The notes under the pieces were generated by a model. The model was not told the origin of the DNA, did not search any database, and was given only the letters and a program-made list of their open reading frames with translations. From an uncultured Clostridia bacterium (lineage in GTDB: Bacteria; Bacillota; Clostridia; UMGS1810), in NCBI GenBank assembly GCA_934463165.1, contig CAKSJG010000001.1, positions 186,001 to 250,000 of the forward strand: DNA of 64,000 nucleotides. Reading direction: 5' to 3'. The translations under genes were made by a program, and so were the position numbers. How positions within the stretch are numbered: position 1 is the first letter of the stretch; the number at the start of each line of letters is the position of its first letter. This document shows, in pieces, positions 39,100 through 48,554 of this stretch.

Positions 39100-39119
39100 T
39101 TTTGCACTTCCTTTGTAAT

Positions 39120-39812
39120 TTACTTAATGCCATGTATAAGATTATATTCACGCTCCGCCTGAGGCAATCTCAAATATATGGGAGCAACGGACATAATATT
39201 ATCAAAATCATTGTTTAAAGCTCTTTTGTAAGCAAGCGATGCGACGGATGATGCTCGCTGAGTAGATAAATTAAGCGGCGCTATGCACCAATTGTGTTTT
39301 TCGAAGCTTTCAATTTTATTTTTGTATTTATATATTGCATCACCGGCAAAAATCACATTTTTATCCGACATTTCAATAAGCAGTTCATCAAAATCGCAAC
39401 ATCTGTCCTGTACAATCTTTTTACCGCTGCAATCATATATTGCATTATATACATCATTTCTTCTTGCATCAAATATAGGACATATATATTTATCTCCGTA
39501 TGCAAAGGATTCGGCAACACAGTCAAGCGACGATATTCCTATTATTTTTTTATCAAGTGTCGATGCTAAGGTTTTCATGGCTGCAATACCAATTCTGAGA
39601 CCTGTAAATGACCCGGGTCCCAGCGCCACCGCAAAAACATCAATATCTTTTACGGATACATGTGCTCCCGAAAGTATATCTTCTGCCATCGGCATAATTA
39701 TTTGCGAATGAGCTCGTTCGCTGCTTATTGTATATTCGGCTGTAAGTTTACCATTATCCGCCAATGCAACCGTGGCATTTGATGAGGACGTATCCATAGC
39801 TAAAATCTTCAT
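39120..39812 (-). CDS. tsaB: tRNA t6A modification protein TsaB
   Basis: A 230-residue inactive ASKHA paralogue that scaffolds TsaD/TsaE during threonylcarbamoyladenosine synthesis. It starts MKILAMDTSSSNATVAL and has PGSFTGLRIGIAAMKTLA and IFDARRNDVYNAIYD. It overlaps the tsaE stop by four bases. rimI and tsaD, often next in line, are not present in this window. Confidence 0.93.
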   Translation of the reverse strand: MKILAMDTSSSNATVALADNGKLTAEYTISSERAHSQIIMPMAEDILSGAHVSVKDIDVFAVALGPGSFTGLRIGIAAMKTLASTLDKKIIGISSLDCVAESFAYGDKYICPIFDARRNDVYNAIYDCSGKKIVQDRCCDFDELLIEMSDKNVIFAGDAIYKYKNKIESFEKHNWCIAPLNLSTQRASSVASLAYKRALNNDFDNIMSVAPIYLRLPQAEREYNLIHGIK

Positions 39813-40246
39813 TTATTATCCCCTCTGTATATTACGGAGATACTTCTGGTATCTTCCGATTTATCCAAAATTTTATTTATTCGAACTTCATAGTACGGCA
39901 TATCAAGACCGTCACGTATAATATCAGCCCATTCAATAACGCAAATTCCGTTTTGCGATAAATAATCGTCAAAGCCTATATCGTACAAATCGTCAATGCT
40001 TTCTAATCTGTATACATCAAAATGAAAAACAGGAATGTTTCCTTTTCTGTATTCATTAACAATCGTAAACGTTGGACTTGTTACGTATTCTTTGTTGCCG
40101 AGTCCGGAGACAAGACCGCTTGTGAAAGCGGTTTTCCCTGCACCGAGATCACCGTCGAGAGTAACAACGTCTCCCGGATTAAGCTCAGATGCAAACTTAC
40201 GTGCAATTAATCTTGTTTCTTCATAAGAGTTTGTTATATATTGCAT
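39809..40246 (-). CDS. tsaE: tRNA t6A modification ATPase TsaE
   Basis: A 145-residue P-loop ATPase that drives the TsaBDE cycle. Walker A is LDGDLGAGKTAFTSG, followed by VTSPTFTIVNEY, FHFDVYRL and CVIEWAD. It lies 12 bp after fhs and is translationally coupled to tsaB. Confidence 0.95.
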   Translation of the reverse strand: MQYITNSYEETRLIARKFASELNPGDVVTLDGDLGAGKTAFTSGLVSGLGNKEYVTSPTFTIVNEYRKGNIPVFHFDVYRLESIDDLYDIGFDDYLSQNGICVIEWADIIRDGLDMPYYEVRINKILDKSEDTRSISVIYRGDNK

Positions 40247-40258
40247 AAGTCCTCCGAA

Positions 40259-41929
40259 TTAAAACAGACCGATGATTTTGCCATCTATATCTATATCAAT
40301 ATTATTGGCAGCCGGTTCTTTGGGAAGACCGGGCATTGTCATTATATCACCTGTTAAAGCCACTATAAACCCTGCACCGTTTGAAATATTAACATCGCGA
40401 ACCGTTATTTCAAAATTGTCGGGTGCTCCCGAAAGTTTTGGATCATCACTGAAGGAATACTGTGTTTTGGCAATACATACCGGTATCTTATCAAGACCGA
40501 GCTTTTCAAAAGATGCAATCTTTTTATTTGCTTTCGGCGTATAATTTACTTTGGATGCACGATACATTTCTAACGCAATTTTTTCAATTTTTTCTTTTAT
40601 CAATAAATTAACCTCATAAAGAGGCGAAAAATCGGATTTTTTATTATCTGCAATATCACAGATAAGTTTTGCGAGTTTTATTCCTCCGTTGCCGCCATCG
40701 GCAAAAACAGTTGAAAACTCTGCAGGCACATCATATTTATTGCAGTAGCTGACGATACACTCTTTTTCTTTATCGGTATCAGATTCAAAAGAATTAATTG
40801 CAACCACCACATTTACACCGAATTTTTTCATATTTTCTATATGTCGTCCGAGATTGCATAAACCCTTTTGAAGTGCAGCAACATTTTCTTCTTTTAAGTT
40901 ATTTTTATCTGTTCCGCCGTTGTATTTTAACGCACGAACGGTTGCTACTATAACAATAACATCGGGTGAAAGATTACCGCTGCGGCACTTTATATCAAGA
41001 AATTTTTCGGCACCCAAATCAGCGCCGAAGCCCGCTTCCGTAATTACATAATCAGAAAGCTTAAGTGCAAGTTTTGTTGCCATAACACTGTTGCACCCAT
41101 GCGCAATATTGGCAAAAGGACCTCCATGCATAAGGCACGGTGTATTTTCAAGAGTTTGTATTAAATTCGGATTGATTGCATCTTTAAGCAAAAGCGCCAT
41201 GGCGCCGTCTGCTTTAAGCATTCCGGCCGTTATGGGATTGCCGCCTTTATCGTATGCAACAATTATTTTCGAAAGTCTGTGTTTTAAATCGCCAAAGTCA
41301 TTGGCTAAGCAGAGTATTGCCATAACCTCCGAGGCAACGGTTATCATGAATCCGTCTTCACGCGGAACACCGTTCACCTTACCTCCCAGACCTATTACTA
41401 TATTTCTGAGTGAACGGTCATTCATATCCATAACTCTTTTGTAAACTATGTTTGCAGTGTCGATATTCAACACATTACCCTGTTTAATGTGGTTATCCAG
41501 AAGAGCAGCGAGCAAATTATGTGCACTTGTTATTGCATGCATATCACCGGTAAAATGCAAATTAATATCTTCCATGGGAACAACCTGAGCATAACCGCCG
41601 CCTGCGGCACCGCCCTTTATTCCCATTACCGGTCCGAGTGAGGGTTCACGCAAGGCAATAATTGCATTTTTACCGAGCTTACTCATGGCCTCGCCTATGC
41701 CCACGGTTGTGGTTGTTTTGCCTTCACCTGCAGGAGTGGGATTTATGGCTGTTACAAGAATCAGTTTACCGTCGGGTTTGTTTTTGAATTTTTTATATGC
41801 TGACGGCAACACCTTTGCTTTATATTTACCGTAAAAATCAATATCGCCTTCACTAAGACCTATTGATTCAGCAATTTCTCTTATATGTTTCATTTTTGCA
41901 TTCTGAGCAATCTGAATATCTGTAAGCAT
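40259..41929 (-). CDS. fhs: Formate-tetrahydrofolate ligase
   Basis: Activates formate to 10-formyl-THF, supplying purine synthesis and fmt; central to one-carbon metabolism in anaerobes. The ATG at 41929 is chosen because AAAGGGG lies eight bases before it and the 556-residue length is exactly typical; the frame extends farther into ispF. Motifs: ATP loop NPTPAGEGKTTTTVGIG, LREPSLGPVMGIKGGAAGGG, and MHGGPFANIAHGCNS. Confidence 0.97.
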   Translation of the reverse strand: MLTDIQIAQNAKMKHIREIAESIGLSEGDIDFYGKYKAKVLPSAYKKFKNKPDGKLILVTAINPTPAGEGKTTTTVGIGEAMSKLGKNAIIALREPSLGPVMGIKGGAAGGGYAQVVPMEDINLHFTGDMHAITSAHNLLAALLDNHIKQGNVLNIDTANIVYKRVMDMNDRSLRNIVIGLGGKVNGVPREDGFMITVASEVMAILCLANDFGDLKHRLSKIIVAYDKGGNPITAGMLKADGAMALLLKDAINPNLIQTLENTPCLMHGGPFANIAHGCNSVMATKLALKLSDYVITEAGFGADLGAEKFLDIKCRSGNLSPDVIVIVATVRALKYNGGTDKNNLKEENVAALQKGLCNLGRHIENMKKFGVNVVVAINSFESDTDKEKECIVSYCNKYDVPAEFSTVFADGGNGGIKLAKLICDIADNKKSDFSPLYEVNLLIKEKIEKIALEMYRASKVNYTPKANKKIASFEKLGLDKIPVCIAKTQYSFSDDPKLSGAPDNFEITVRDVNISNGAGFIVALTGDIMTMPGLPKEPAANNIDIDIDGKIIGLF

Positions 41930-41930
41930 T

Positions 41931-42416
41931 TTATTTACCCCTTTGAATTTCATTTATAAGAGCGCTGCTGTAAGCGGAAATACCTTCTCCTCTGCCTTCA
42001 AATCCAAGCGCCTCTGTTGTCGTGGCTTTTATGTTTATTTGTGAAATATTAAGCCCAAGACAGTTTGAAATATTTTCGCGCATTTGCATAATATAAGGCA
42101 TGCATTTCGGTTTTTGAGCAACGATAATTGAATCAATATTTGATATTTCATATCCTTTGTCCGTAAGCATATCATTCACTTTTTTTAATATTATCATACT
42201 GTTTATACCCTTGTACTCATCCGAAGTATCGGGAAAATGTATGCCTATATCACCGAGAGCTGCGGCACCGAGCAGAGAATCAGCTATTGCATGAATCAGG
42301 ACATCAGCATCGGAATGACCGAGAAGACCTTTTTCATACGGTATTGTAACACCGCCGAGTATTAATTTTCTGCCGATGACAAGCTTATGTACGTCATAGC
42401 CAATGCCCGTTCGCAA
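41931..42416 (-). CDS. ispF: 2-C-methyl-D-erythritol 2,4-cyclodiphosphate synthase
   Basis: The MEP-pathway cyclase. I start it at the TTG at 42416 (MRTGIGYDVHK), with AGGAG eight bases before. This places the zinc Asp8 and His10 as in the family, whose members begin MRIGHGYDVH. A GTG at 42425 would sit directly on the ribosome site. Other motifs: LLGHSDADVLIHAI, DIGIHFPDTSDEYKG and TTEALGFEGRGEGI. It starts immediately after the ispD stop. Confidence 0.93.
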   Translation of the reverse strand: MRTGIGYDVHKLVIGRKLILGGVTIPYEKGLLGHSDADVLIHAIADSLLGAAALGDIGIHFPDTSDEYKGINSMIILKKVNDMLTDKGYEISNIDSIIVAQKPKCMPYIMQMRENISNCLGLNISQINIKATTTEALGFEGRGEGISAYSSALINEIQRGK

Positions 42417-42417
42417 A

Positions 42418-43110
42418 TTATTCACTCCTGTTCAAATAAGTTTTTGCAAGCATAATATCTGATTTTGTTGTTATTTTTATATTTTCATACTTGCCTTCAA
42501 GTATTTTCACTTTTAAACCGGAATATTCCGCAGCCGAGCAATCGTCGGTTAGAATTATATTATCCCGAGCAGCTTTTTTATGGGCATCAAATATAAGTTT
42601 CGTTTCAAATGCCTGCGGAGTTTGAATTAGCCATAAATCAGAGCGGTCCACAGTTTTTTTAATTATGTTATTATTATCAGCCTGTTTTACGGTATCTGTC
42701 ACTCTGACACCGAACGCACAAGGTCCTTTTTTTACCTCATCGCATATTTTCAGTATATCTTCTGTATCAATGCAACATCTGACCGCATCATGTATCAATA
42801 CATATTTACAATCCAGCACTTGTGAAATACCGATAAACACGGATTTCCGGCGAGTATCACCGCCTTTTGTAACATACAATGCACTGCTGTCATATTTAGT
42901 TACAAGCTCATTTAACATATCGACATAATCGGAATGACATACAACTATTATTTTTTTAAATATATTGCACTTTAAAAACTTTTCGATTGTATATAATATA
43001 ATTTCTTTGTCGTTTATTTTTATAAACTGTTTGGGAATATCAGCACCCATTCTTGAACCGATGCCGCCGGCTGCTATAACCGCCGATAATTCATTATTCA
43101 AATTTTTCAT
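42418..43110 (-). CDS. ispD: 2-C-methyl-D-erythritol 4-phosphate cytidylyltransferase
   Basis: The MEP-pathway cytidylyltransferase, 230 residues. The CTP loop is VIAAGGIGSRMGADIPKQF. Other family marks are KYVLIHDAVRCCI, TDTVKQAD, IQTPQAFETKLI and ILTDDCSAAEYSG. Overlaps the thrC stop by four bases and is followed directly by ispF. Confidence 0.95.
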   Translation of the reverse strand: MKNLNNELSAVIAAGGIGSRMGADIPKQFIKINDKEIILYTIEKFLKCNIFKKIIVVCHSDYVDMLNELVTKYDSSALYVTKGGDTRRKSVFIGISQVLDCKYVLIHDAVRCCIDTEDILKICDEVKKGPCAFGVRVTDTVKQADNNNIIKKTVDRSDLWLIQTPQAFETKLIFDAHKKAARDNIILTDDCSAAEYSGLKVKILEGKYENIKITTKSDIMLAKTYLNRSE

Positions 43111-44612
43111 CCTCTCAAATTCAAAAAAGAATCTGTTTGATTAATCATATCATCTTTATCACATACGGTTTTAAATCTGACTTCTTTGTTTTTAAGGCAT
43201 GAAAGATTTTCGGGAATTTGAATACTGCCTTTTTCGGAAAGAATTTCAAGTAACTCAAATTCATCCTTTGAACTCAAATCAACATCAGGTTCAATTGCAC
43301 TTATTACGGCTTTATTAAATTTAAACGGATTTGCAGTTGACGCAATAACCGTCGGCGTTAAATCACCTGTTGTCTCTTTATATTTATTGTATACCGAAAC
43401 CGCTACGGCAGTATGTGTATCGATAACATATCCGTATTTTTTAAATGTATCGGAAATAGTTTTTTTCGTTTCTTCTTCATCGGCATAACCACAGGCAAAA
43501 AATTCTTTAATTTTTGATTTTATATTGCTGTCAACCTCGTACTTACCTGATTTTGAGAGCTCATCCATATAGCCGCTTATCAGGTTATCGTCAAAATCGG
43601 AAAGATAAAACAGAAGCCTTTCGAGATTACTTGAAATAAGTATGTCCATAGAAGGCGAAACAGTTGTATGGAAGCTTCTGTTTCTGTCGTATATACCGGT
43701 TGTTAAAAAATCGGTCAAAACATTGTTGCTGTTAGAAGCGCAAACAAGTTTATTTACCGGAAGCCCCATCATTTTTGCATAAAATGCCGCAAGAATATTG
43801 CCGAAATTACCCGTGGGTACAACAATATTTATCTTATCCCCCAAAGAAATTCTGTCGTCGGACAACAAATCACAGTATGCAGAAAAATAATACACAATCT
43901 GTGGAACAAGACGCCCCCAATTTATCGAATTGGCTGATGATAAACTGAATCCTTTTTTTTGCAGCTTGTCTTTGTACTCATTATTTGTGAATATCTTTTT
44001 TACACCTGTCTGCGCGTCATCAAAATTACCTTTGACCGCACACACCGATACATTATTTCCATCCTGGGTTGCCATTTGCAGCTTTTGGATTTTTGAAACA
44101 CCGTCTACGGGATAAAAAACCTGTATTTTTGTTCCCGGCACATCTTTAAATCCCTCAAGAGCAGCTTTACCCGTATCTCCGGATGTTGCAACAAGAATAA
44201 TAACCTCATTATTTTCGCAGGTTTTTGAAATAGCTTTTGTAAGCAAATGAGGAAGAATCTGCAATGCCATGTCTTTAAATGCACATGTCGGACCGTGCCA
44301 AAGTTCGAGAACGGACTCGTTTTCAGTCAAATAATGAAGAGGAGCCGTATTATCCGATCCGAATTTATCGGCGCTGTATGCCTTTTCGCAGCAATCCTCA
44401 ACATCTTCCGATGAATAGTCGGTCAAATATTTCTTTAAAATATAAGAGGCTTTGTCTTTATATTTTAAGGACGACAGCTTTTCTGTTTCTTCAAGTGTAA
44501 TCTTTGGTATTTCAACCGGAACATATAAGCCGCCTTCGTTTGAAATACCATTCTTTATGGCATTTGCCGAATTAATACTTATTTCTTTATTTCTTGTGCT
44601 GCAGTATTTCAA
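43107..44612 (-). CDS. thrC: Threonine synthase
   Basis: A PLP enzyme that turns O-phosphohomoserine into threonine. The 501-residue length and start (MKYCSTRN) place it in the long, yeast/E. coli-like ThrC class. The PLP lysine is in WHGPTCAFKDMALQ, with VATSGDTGKAALEG and PTGNFGNILAAFYAK later. It lies 18 bp after tyrS. No attenuator or T-box is visible before it. Confidence 0.94.
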   Translation of the reverse strand: MKYCSTRNKEISINSANAIKNGISNEGGLYVPVEIPKITLEETEKLSSLKYKDKASYILKKYLTDYSSEDVEDCCEKAYSADKFGSDNTAPLHYLTENESVLELWHGPTCAFKDMALQILPHLLTKAISKTCENNEVIILVATSGDTGKAALEGFKDVPGTKIQVFYPVDGVSKIQKLQMATQDGNNVSVCAVKGNFDDAQTGVKKIFTNNEYKDKLQKKGFSLSSANSINWGRLVPQIVYYFSAYCDLLSDDRISLGDKINIVVPTGNFGNILAAFYAKMMGLPVNKLVCASNSNNVLTDFLTTGIYDRNRSFHTTVSPSMDILISSNLERLLFYLSDFDDNLISGYMDELSKSGKYEVDSNIKSKIKEFFACGYADEEETKKTISDTFKKYGYVIDTHTAVAVSVYNKYKETTGDLTPTVIASTANPFKFNKAVISAIEPDVDLSSKDEFELLEILSEKGSIQIPENLSCLKNKEVRFKTVCDKDDMINQTDSFLNLRG

Positions 44613-44630
44613 AAAAATTACCTCCTAATG

Positions 44631-45857
44631 TTATTTGATAACCAATCTGTGAAAGACTTTTTTTCCTTTTTTTATTGTGGCTTCTCCGCCGTCAAAATCG
44701 GAATCCGAAAGAATATAGTTAACGTCGGAAAGCTTATTGCCGTTAAGGGTTATTCCACCCTGCTGAATTAATCTTCTGCCCTCTCCCTTGGATGAAATAA
44801 TACCCATTTTAACAAGAGCATCAAGTATTGATATTTTATTTTCAAATTCATCTTTGCCGATTTCGGTAGTAGGCATATTTTCGGAATTCATACCCGATCC
44901 GAAAACAGCTTCGGCGGCTTCTCTTGCTTTGTCGGCCTCTGCTTCACCGTGAACAAGCTTTGTTACCTCATATGCAAGAACTTTCTTGGCTTTATTAATT
45001 TCGGCGTCTTTATATTTTGCCATTTTATTAATTTCTTCAAGAGGAAGAAACGTAAGAAGTTTTAAACATTTAATTACGTCGGCATCATCAACATTTATCC
45101 AGTATTGATAAAAATCATATGGTGATGTTTTTTCGGGATCAAGCCAAAGAGCACCGCTTTGTGTTTTACCCATTTTTTTACCTTCACTGTTGGTAAGCAG
45201 GGTAAATGTCATGCCGTAAACCTGTTTTCTGTCTTTTCTGCGGCAAAGTTCTATACCTCCGAGAATATTACTCCACTGATCATCACCGCCAAGCTCAAGC
45301 TTACAATTATAGTTTCTGCTTAGCATGAGAAAATCGTAGCTCTGCATAAGCATGTAGTTAAACTCAAGGAATGACAATCCTTTTTCAAGTCTTTGCTTAA
45401 AGCACTCTGCGGTAAGCATTTTATTAACCGAGAAACATGCCCCGATATCTCTTAAAAACTCAACATAATTAAGATTAAGGAGCCAATCGGCATTATTAAT
45501 CATAAGAGCTTTCCCGTCTGAAAAATCGATTATTTTTGAAAGCTGTTTTTTAAAGCACTCACAGTTATGATTTATAACATCATCCGTCATCATTTTTCTC
45601 ATATCGGTTCTGCCGGACGGATCACCTATGTGACCGGTTCCGCCACCCACAAGAGCAATCGGTCTGTGACCGTGCATCTGCATGTGACGCATAACAATCA
45701 TTTGAAGAAAATGTCCGACATGGAGGCTGTCAGCAGTCGGATCAAATCCTATATAGAAAGTTACTTTCTCATTGCCGAGCAATTCTCTTATTTCGTCTTC
45801 ATGCGTCACCTGGGCTATCAGGCCTCTTCCTTTTAAAATATCATATACGTTACTCAT
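44631..45857 (-). CDS. tyrS: Tyrosyl-tRNA synthetase
   Basis: Charges tRNA-Tyr; a class Ic synthetase of 408 residues. The ATG at 45857 has GGAGG six bases before it; the frame extends farther upstream into non-coding AT-rich sequence and its promoter. HIGH-like motif: PTADSLHVGHFLQM. KMSKS-like motif: GKKMGKTQSG. A C-terminal S4 domain (RRLIQQGGITLNGNKLSD) binds tRNA. The leader is only about 35 nt, so no T-box regulation is possible here. Confidence 0.96.
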   Translation of the reverse strand: MSNVYDILKGRGLIAQVTHEDEIRELLGNEKVTFYIGFDPTADSLHVGHFLQMIVMRHMQMHGHRPIALVGGGTGHIGDPSGRTDMRKMMTDDVINHNCECFKKQLSKIIDFSDGKALMINNADWLLNLNYVEFLRDIGACFSVNKMLTAECFKQRLEKGLSFLEFNYMLMQSYDFLMLSRNYNCKLELGGDDQWSNILGGIELCRRKDRKQVYGMTFTLLTNSEGKKMGKTQSGALWLDPEKTSPYDFYQYWINVDDADVIKCLKLLTFLPLEEINKMAKYKDAEINKAKKVLAYEVTKLVHGEAEADKAREAAEAVFGSGMNSENMPTTEIGKDEFENKISILDALVKMGIISSKGEGRRLIQQGGITLNGNKLSDVNYILSDSDFDGGEATIKKGKKVFHRLVIK

Positions 45858-45899
45858 TATTATCCTCCGATTGTAAACATAAATATACACATTTAATAT

Positions 45900-45928
45900 A
45901 TTATATATCAAAATCCAATATAATGCAA
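45900..45928 (-). promoter_or_regulatory. Promoter of tyrS and the downstream series
   Basis: On the minus strand, TTGCAT (45923-45928) and TATAAT (45900-45905) with a 17-base spacer. Confidence 0.75.
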
Positions 45929-45971
45929 GGGTTAATTTAAAAAGAAAGGTAAGAAAAATCAAAGTATAATG

Positions 45972-46000
45972 TTGCATTTTTGTAATATATGCTTTATAAT
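45972..46000 (+). promoter_or_regulatory. Promoter of the ACT-MBL gene
   Basis: TTGCAT (45972-45977) and TATAAT (45995-46000) with a 17-base spacer, 43 bp before the start. Same hexamers and spacing as the divergent tyrS promoter 43 bp away. Confidence 0.75.
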
Positions 46001-46043
46001 TATAGAATAACATATATTTACCGAATAAAATCGGAGGTTGACC

Positions 46044-47471
46044 ATGAGAAAAACATTTACAACAACAATGCCTAATAAAGTAGGCGCGTTTTTGACGGCC
46101 GGCAAAGTGTTTGCCGCCCTGAATCTTAATATTACAAGAGTTAGCTATAATAAAGCTGTAGATTCACATATGCTTTTTATTGAAGCTGATGGTGACAGCG
46201 ACAGTATGAATGAAGCTGCTGAAAAGCTTAAGGAAATAGGCTACATATCCGATTCCGCAAGCATGGGCAATGTCATACTTATAGAATTCAGATTAAAAGA
46301 TGTTCCGGGTACGGTTGAACCAATACTCGAAATTATCGAAAATCACAACATAAATATTTCTTATATAAGTTCGCGTTCGGACGGAAGCGGATATCAGAAT
46401 TTTAGAATGGGGTTGTTTATTCATAATAACGAAGAAATATCAGACCTGATAAAAAGCGCATCGGCTTTATGCGATGTTAAAATAATCGATTATGATCCGG
46501 CGGGTATATCACTTGACAACACTGTGTTTTACATATCGTTTGCAAATAAGATATCCGACATCTGCAAGCTTAACGAATCGGAAAAGAAAACCGTAATGAT
46601 AGAATCCAATATGATTATGGAAATGCTTACGAAAGAAAACAAACCTCCATATAAAACATTTGAATACATCGGAAAATTTGCCGAAGCAATGATAAATTAT
46701 AAAAATGAAAATTTCAGCCCGCGTATTACCGAATACAATAATCCGGGATATTGCGTCACGCTTATCGAACCGCCGTGCGGAAGCAATATCTGCCTTATAA
46801 AAACAGAAACAGATTTAATATGTGTTGACGGCGGTTTTACATGTTATAAAGACGAAGCTATACGGATAATCAAGCAAAAATTTCCTGACTTTGATTTTTT
46901 GAATAAGGTTCTCATTTTAACGCATGCCGATATAGATCATGTCGGAATTGCCGAATATTTTGACGGCGTTTACGTGAGCAAAAAATGCTATAACAATTTT
47001 GTGAATGACGATTCCAAAACAGCAAATATACGCGAACAAAATCCGTATCATGCTCCATATGTACGAATAAGCAAAATTTTGTCTCATTACAAACCGATTC
47101 AGATAGGCAAGCTGCGTGTTATAGGCGGCAGAAACAGTAAGCTGCTGAATTTGAGCGAAAAAATAGGTTGTCTGGATTTCGGTAAACTTCAGTTTGAATG
47201 CATTGAATTTAAGGGCGGACATGTGCAAGGTGAAACCGTCTATATTGACCGTTATAATCATACGGTTTTTACAGGGGATATTCTTGTTAATATAAAGGGG
47301 TTTACCGTGGAACAAAGAAAATTTAATGCTCTTGCACCGTATCTTATGACATCGGTTGATACCGATAAAAACCTTGCCGCAGAAGAAAGAAAAAAAATAA
47401 CAGAAATATTATCAAGCGGGCATTGGATGGTATTCGGCGGTCACGGCGCTCCGCAGGAGCTGGATATATAA
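46044..47471 (+). CDS. ACT-ACT-metallo-beta-lactamase fusion protein
   Basis: A 475-residue protein. An ATG six bases after GGAGG is chosen (46044). The first ACT-like domain is about residues 1-70 (FTTTMPNKVGAFLTAG) and the second about 75-150 (FRLKDVPGTVEPILEIIENH). A linker of about 75 residues follows. The C-terminal MBL-fold domain has THADIDHVG (metal Asp/His), then FKGGHVQGETVYI, FTGDILV and a last FGGHGAP. ACT domains normally bind amino acids, so an amino-acid-controlled hydrolase is possible; I know no assigned function. Its divergence from tyrS may not be accidental. Confidence 0.75.
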   Translation: MRKTFTTTMPNKVGAFLTAGKVFAALNLNITRVSYNKAVDSHMLFIEADGDSDSMNEAAEKLKEIGYISDSASMGNVILIEFRLKDVPGTVEPILEIIENHNINISYISSRSDGSGYQNFRMGLFIHNNEEISDLIKSASALCDVKIIDYDPAGISLDNTVFYISFANKISDICKLNESEKKTVMIESNMIMEMLTKENKPPYKTFEYIGKFAEAMINYKNENFSPRITEYNNPGYCVTLIEPPCGSNICLIKTETDLICVDGGFTCYKDEAIRIIKQKFPDFDFLNKVLILTHADIDHVGIAEYFDGVYVSKKCYNNFVNDDSKTANIREQNPYHAPYVRISKILSHYKPIQIGKLRVIGGRNSKLLNLSEKIGCLDFGKLQFECIEFKGGHVQGETVYIDRYNHTVFTGDILVNIKGFTVEQRKFNALAPYLMTSVDTDKNLAAEERKKITEILSSGHWMVFGGHGAPQELDI

Positions 47472-47483
47472 TCATGCTAATAT

Positions 47484-47526
47484 TAAGCAGAGAAACGACA
47501 TTGTAAATATACCGATTCTCTGCTTA
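47484..47526 (+). terminator. Terminator between the ACT-MBL gene and spoVT
   Basis: A perfect 11-bp stem (TAAGCAGAGAA with TTCTCTGCTTA) and a 21-base loop in the convergent gap. The T-tract is weak on both sides, so it may serve both genes. Confidence 0.6.
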
Positions 47527-47537
47527 TAAAGCTTTAT

Positions 47538-48077
47538 TCAAAGTTCCATCTGTTTGCCAAGAAACATAGATGCGGCACCTGCAAGTTTAACTTCGACATC
47601 AGTCATTCCCGTGTTGCTGTTGTCGTTCATTATAACAACATTACCGATGGCGTCTCCTTCCGAAATAATCGGAGAAACAACTCCGAGAGTATATTTATCG
47701 CTTTGATCGGTAATTTTCAGCTTTTTATCTCCGTTGCAGATGAAATTTGTTTTTTCTTCCATTATTTTTTCCATATCGGAACTGAGCGGCATTTCAATCA
47801 GATCTTTTTTCGGAGCACCGGCTGCGGCTATTATAGAATCCTTATCGGTAATACAAACGGGTTTTCCGGATGTTTTATACAATGATTCGGCATATTTGCC
47901 TGCAAACTCTCCTAGTTCACCTATCGGTGAATATTTTTTAAATATAACTTCCCCTTCCCTATCCGTAAATATTTCCAAAGGGTCTCCCTCGCGTATTCTC
48001 ATAGTTCTGCGTATTTCTTTCGGAATAACTACTCTTCCGAGATCGTCTATTCTTCTTACAATTCCGGTTGCTTTCAT
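47538..48077 (-). CDS. spoVT: Stage V sporulation protein T
   Basis: A 179-residue regulator of sigma-G-dependent forespore genes. The N-terminal AbrB-type swapped-hairpin DNA-binding domain is MKATGIVRRIDDLGRVVIPK through EIFTDREGEVIFKKY, and a C-terminal GAF-like domain (about residues 60-178) follows. AAAGGAG stands before the ATG. It points to an endospore-forming host. I see no convincing forespore promoter upstream. Confidence 0.93.
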   Translation of the reverse strand: MKATGIVRRIDDLGRVVIPKEIRRTMRIREGDPLEIFTDREGEVIFKKYSPIGELGEFAGKYAESLYKTSGKPVCITDKDSIIAAAGAPKKDLIEMPLSSDMEKIMEEKTNFICNGDKKLKITDQSDKYTLGVVSPIISEGDAIGNVVIMNDNSNTGMTDVEVKLAGAASMFLGKQMEL

Positions 48078-48269
48078 ATATAAAATACTCCTTTTGCAAT
48101 TGTTTTCGAATATATTATCTGCATATTAAGGAGTTTTATGTAAAAATATTTATAGGATAATTTTGGGATTGAAAAAGTGAATTTTAATAACGCAAAAAAT
48201 ATAATAACTTTTTTTGGGAAATTCATTTTTGGTTAAAAGTCAAAAACGATTGTTTTAAAGCACAAAAAG

Positions 48270-48291
48270 ATCGAGGCATTTAAACCTCGAT
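48270..48291 (-). terminator. Terminator of tRNA-Thr
   Basis: A 7-bp stem ATCGAGG/CCTCGAT with an 8-base loop. On the minus strand it is followed by CTTTTTG just downstream of the tRNA; on the plus strand TTTTT also follows. Confidence 0.8.
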
Positions 48292-48296
48292 TTTTA

Positions 48297-48369
<73 letters not shown>

Positions 48370-48386
48370 ACACCCAACGAATTATT

Positions 48387-48415
48387 ATTATATCAGATTT
48401 TCTGTGTTTTGTCAA
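48387..48415 (-). promoter_or_regulatory. Consensus promoter of tRNA-Thr
   Basis: On the minus strand a perfect TTGACA (48410-48415), a 17-base spacer and a perfect TATAAT (48387-48392), 18 bases before the tRNA 5' end. Confidence 0.9.
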
Positions 48416-48459
48416 TATGTTTTTTTTAGAATTTACAATTATTTTGTGGAGATAAAAAC

Positions 48460-48502
48460 AAGCCTTCGAAAGACAAGGTTTTATATCTGATTCCGAAGGC
48501 TT
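48460..48502 (-). terminator. Displaced native terminator of guaA
   Basis: A 9-bp stem (AAGCCTTCG with CGAAGGCTT) followed on the minus strand by TTGTTTTTATC. It lies just downstream of the Glu-Trp-Glu-stop-stop scar at 48506-48520, so it is best read as the original guaA terminator, now cut off from guaA by the inserted element. Confidence 0.75.
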
Positions 48503-48512
48503 TGTTTATTAC

Positions 48513-48520
48513 TCCCACTC
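48513..48520. repeat. Left attachment site (guaA scar)
   Basis: The 8-bp core TCCCACTC, a direct repeat of 62204-62211 inside the guaA end. Read on the minus strand, GAG TGG GAG TAA TAA (48520-48506) is a normal GuaA C-terminus with two stops. Confidence 0.8.
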
Positions 48521-48554
48521 GGTGCGTTATAGCGTGATTTTAGTTGTTTCGCCT

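Noticed and set aside
45858..45899. T-box leader before tyrS-thrC
   Set aside because: The promoter leaves a leader of only about 35 nt and no T-box sequence or antiterminator stem is present.
44631..46013. Longer start of tyrS at 46013
   Set aside because: The 52 additional residues would be translated through the promoter; GGAGG marks the ATG at 45857.
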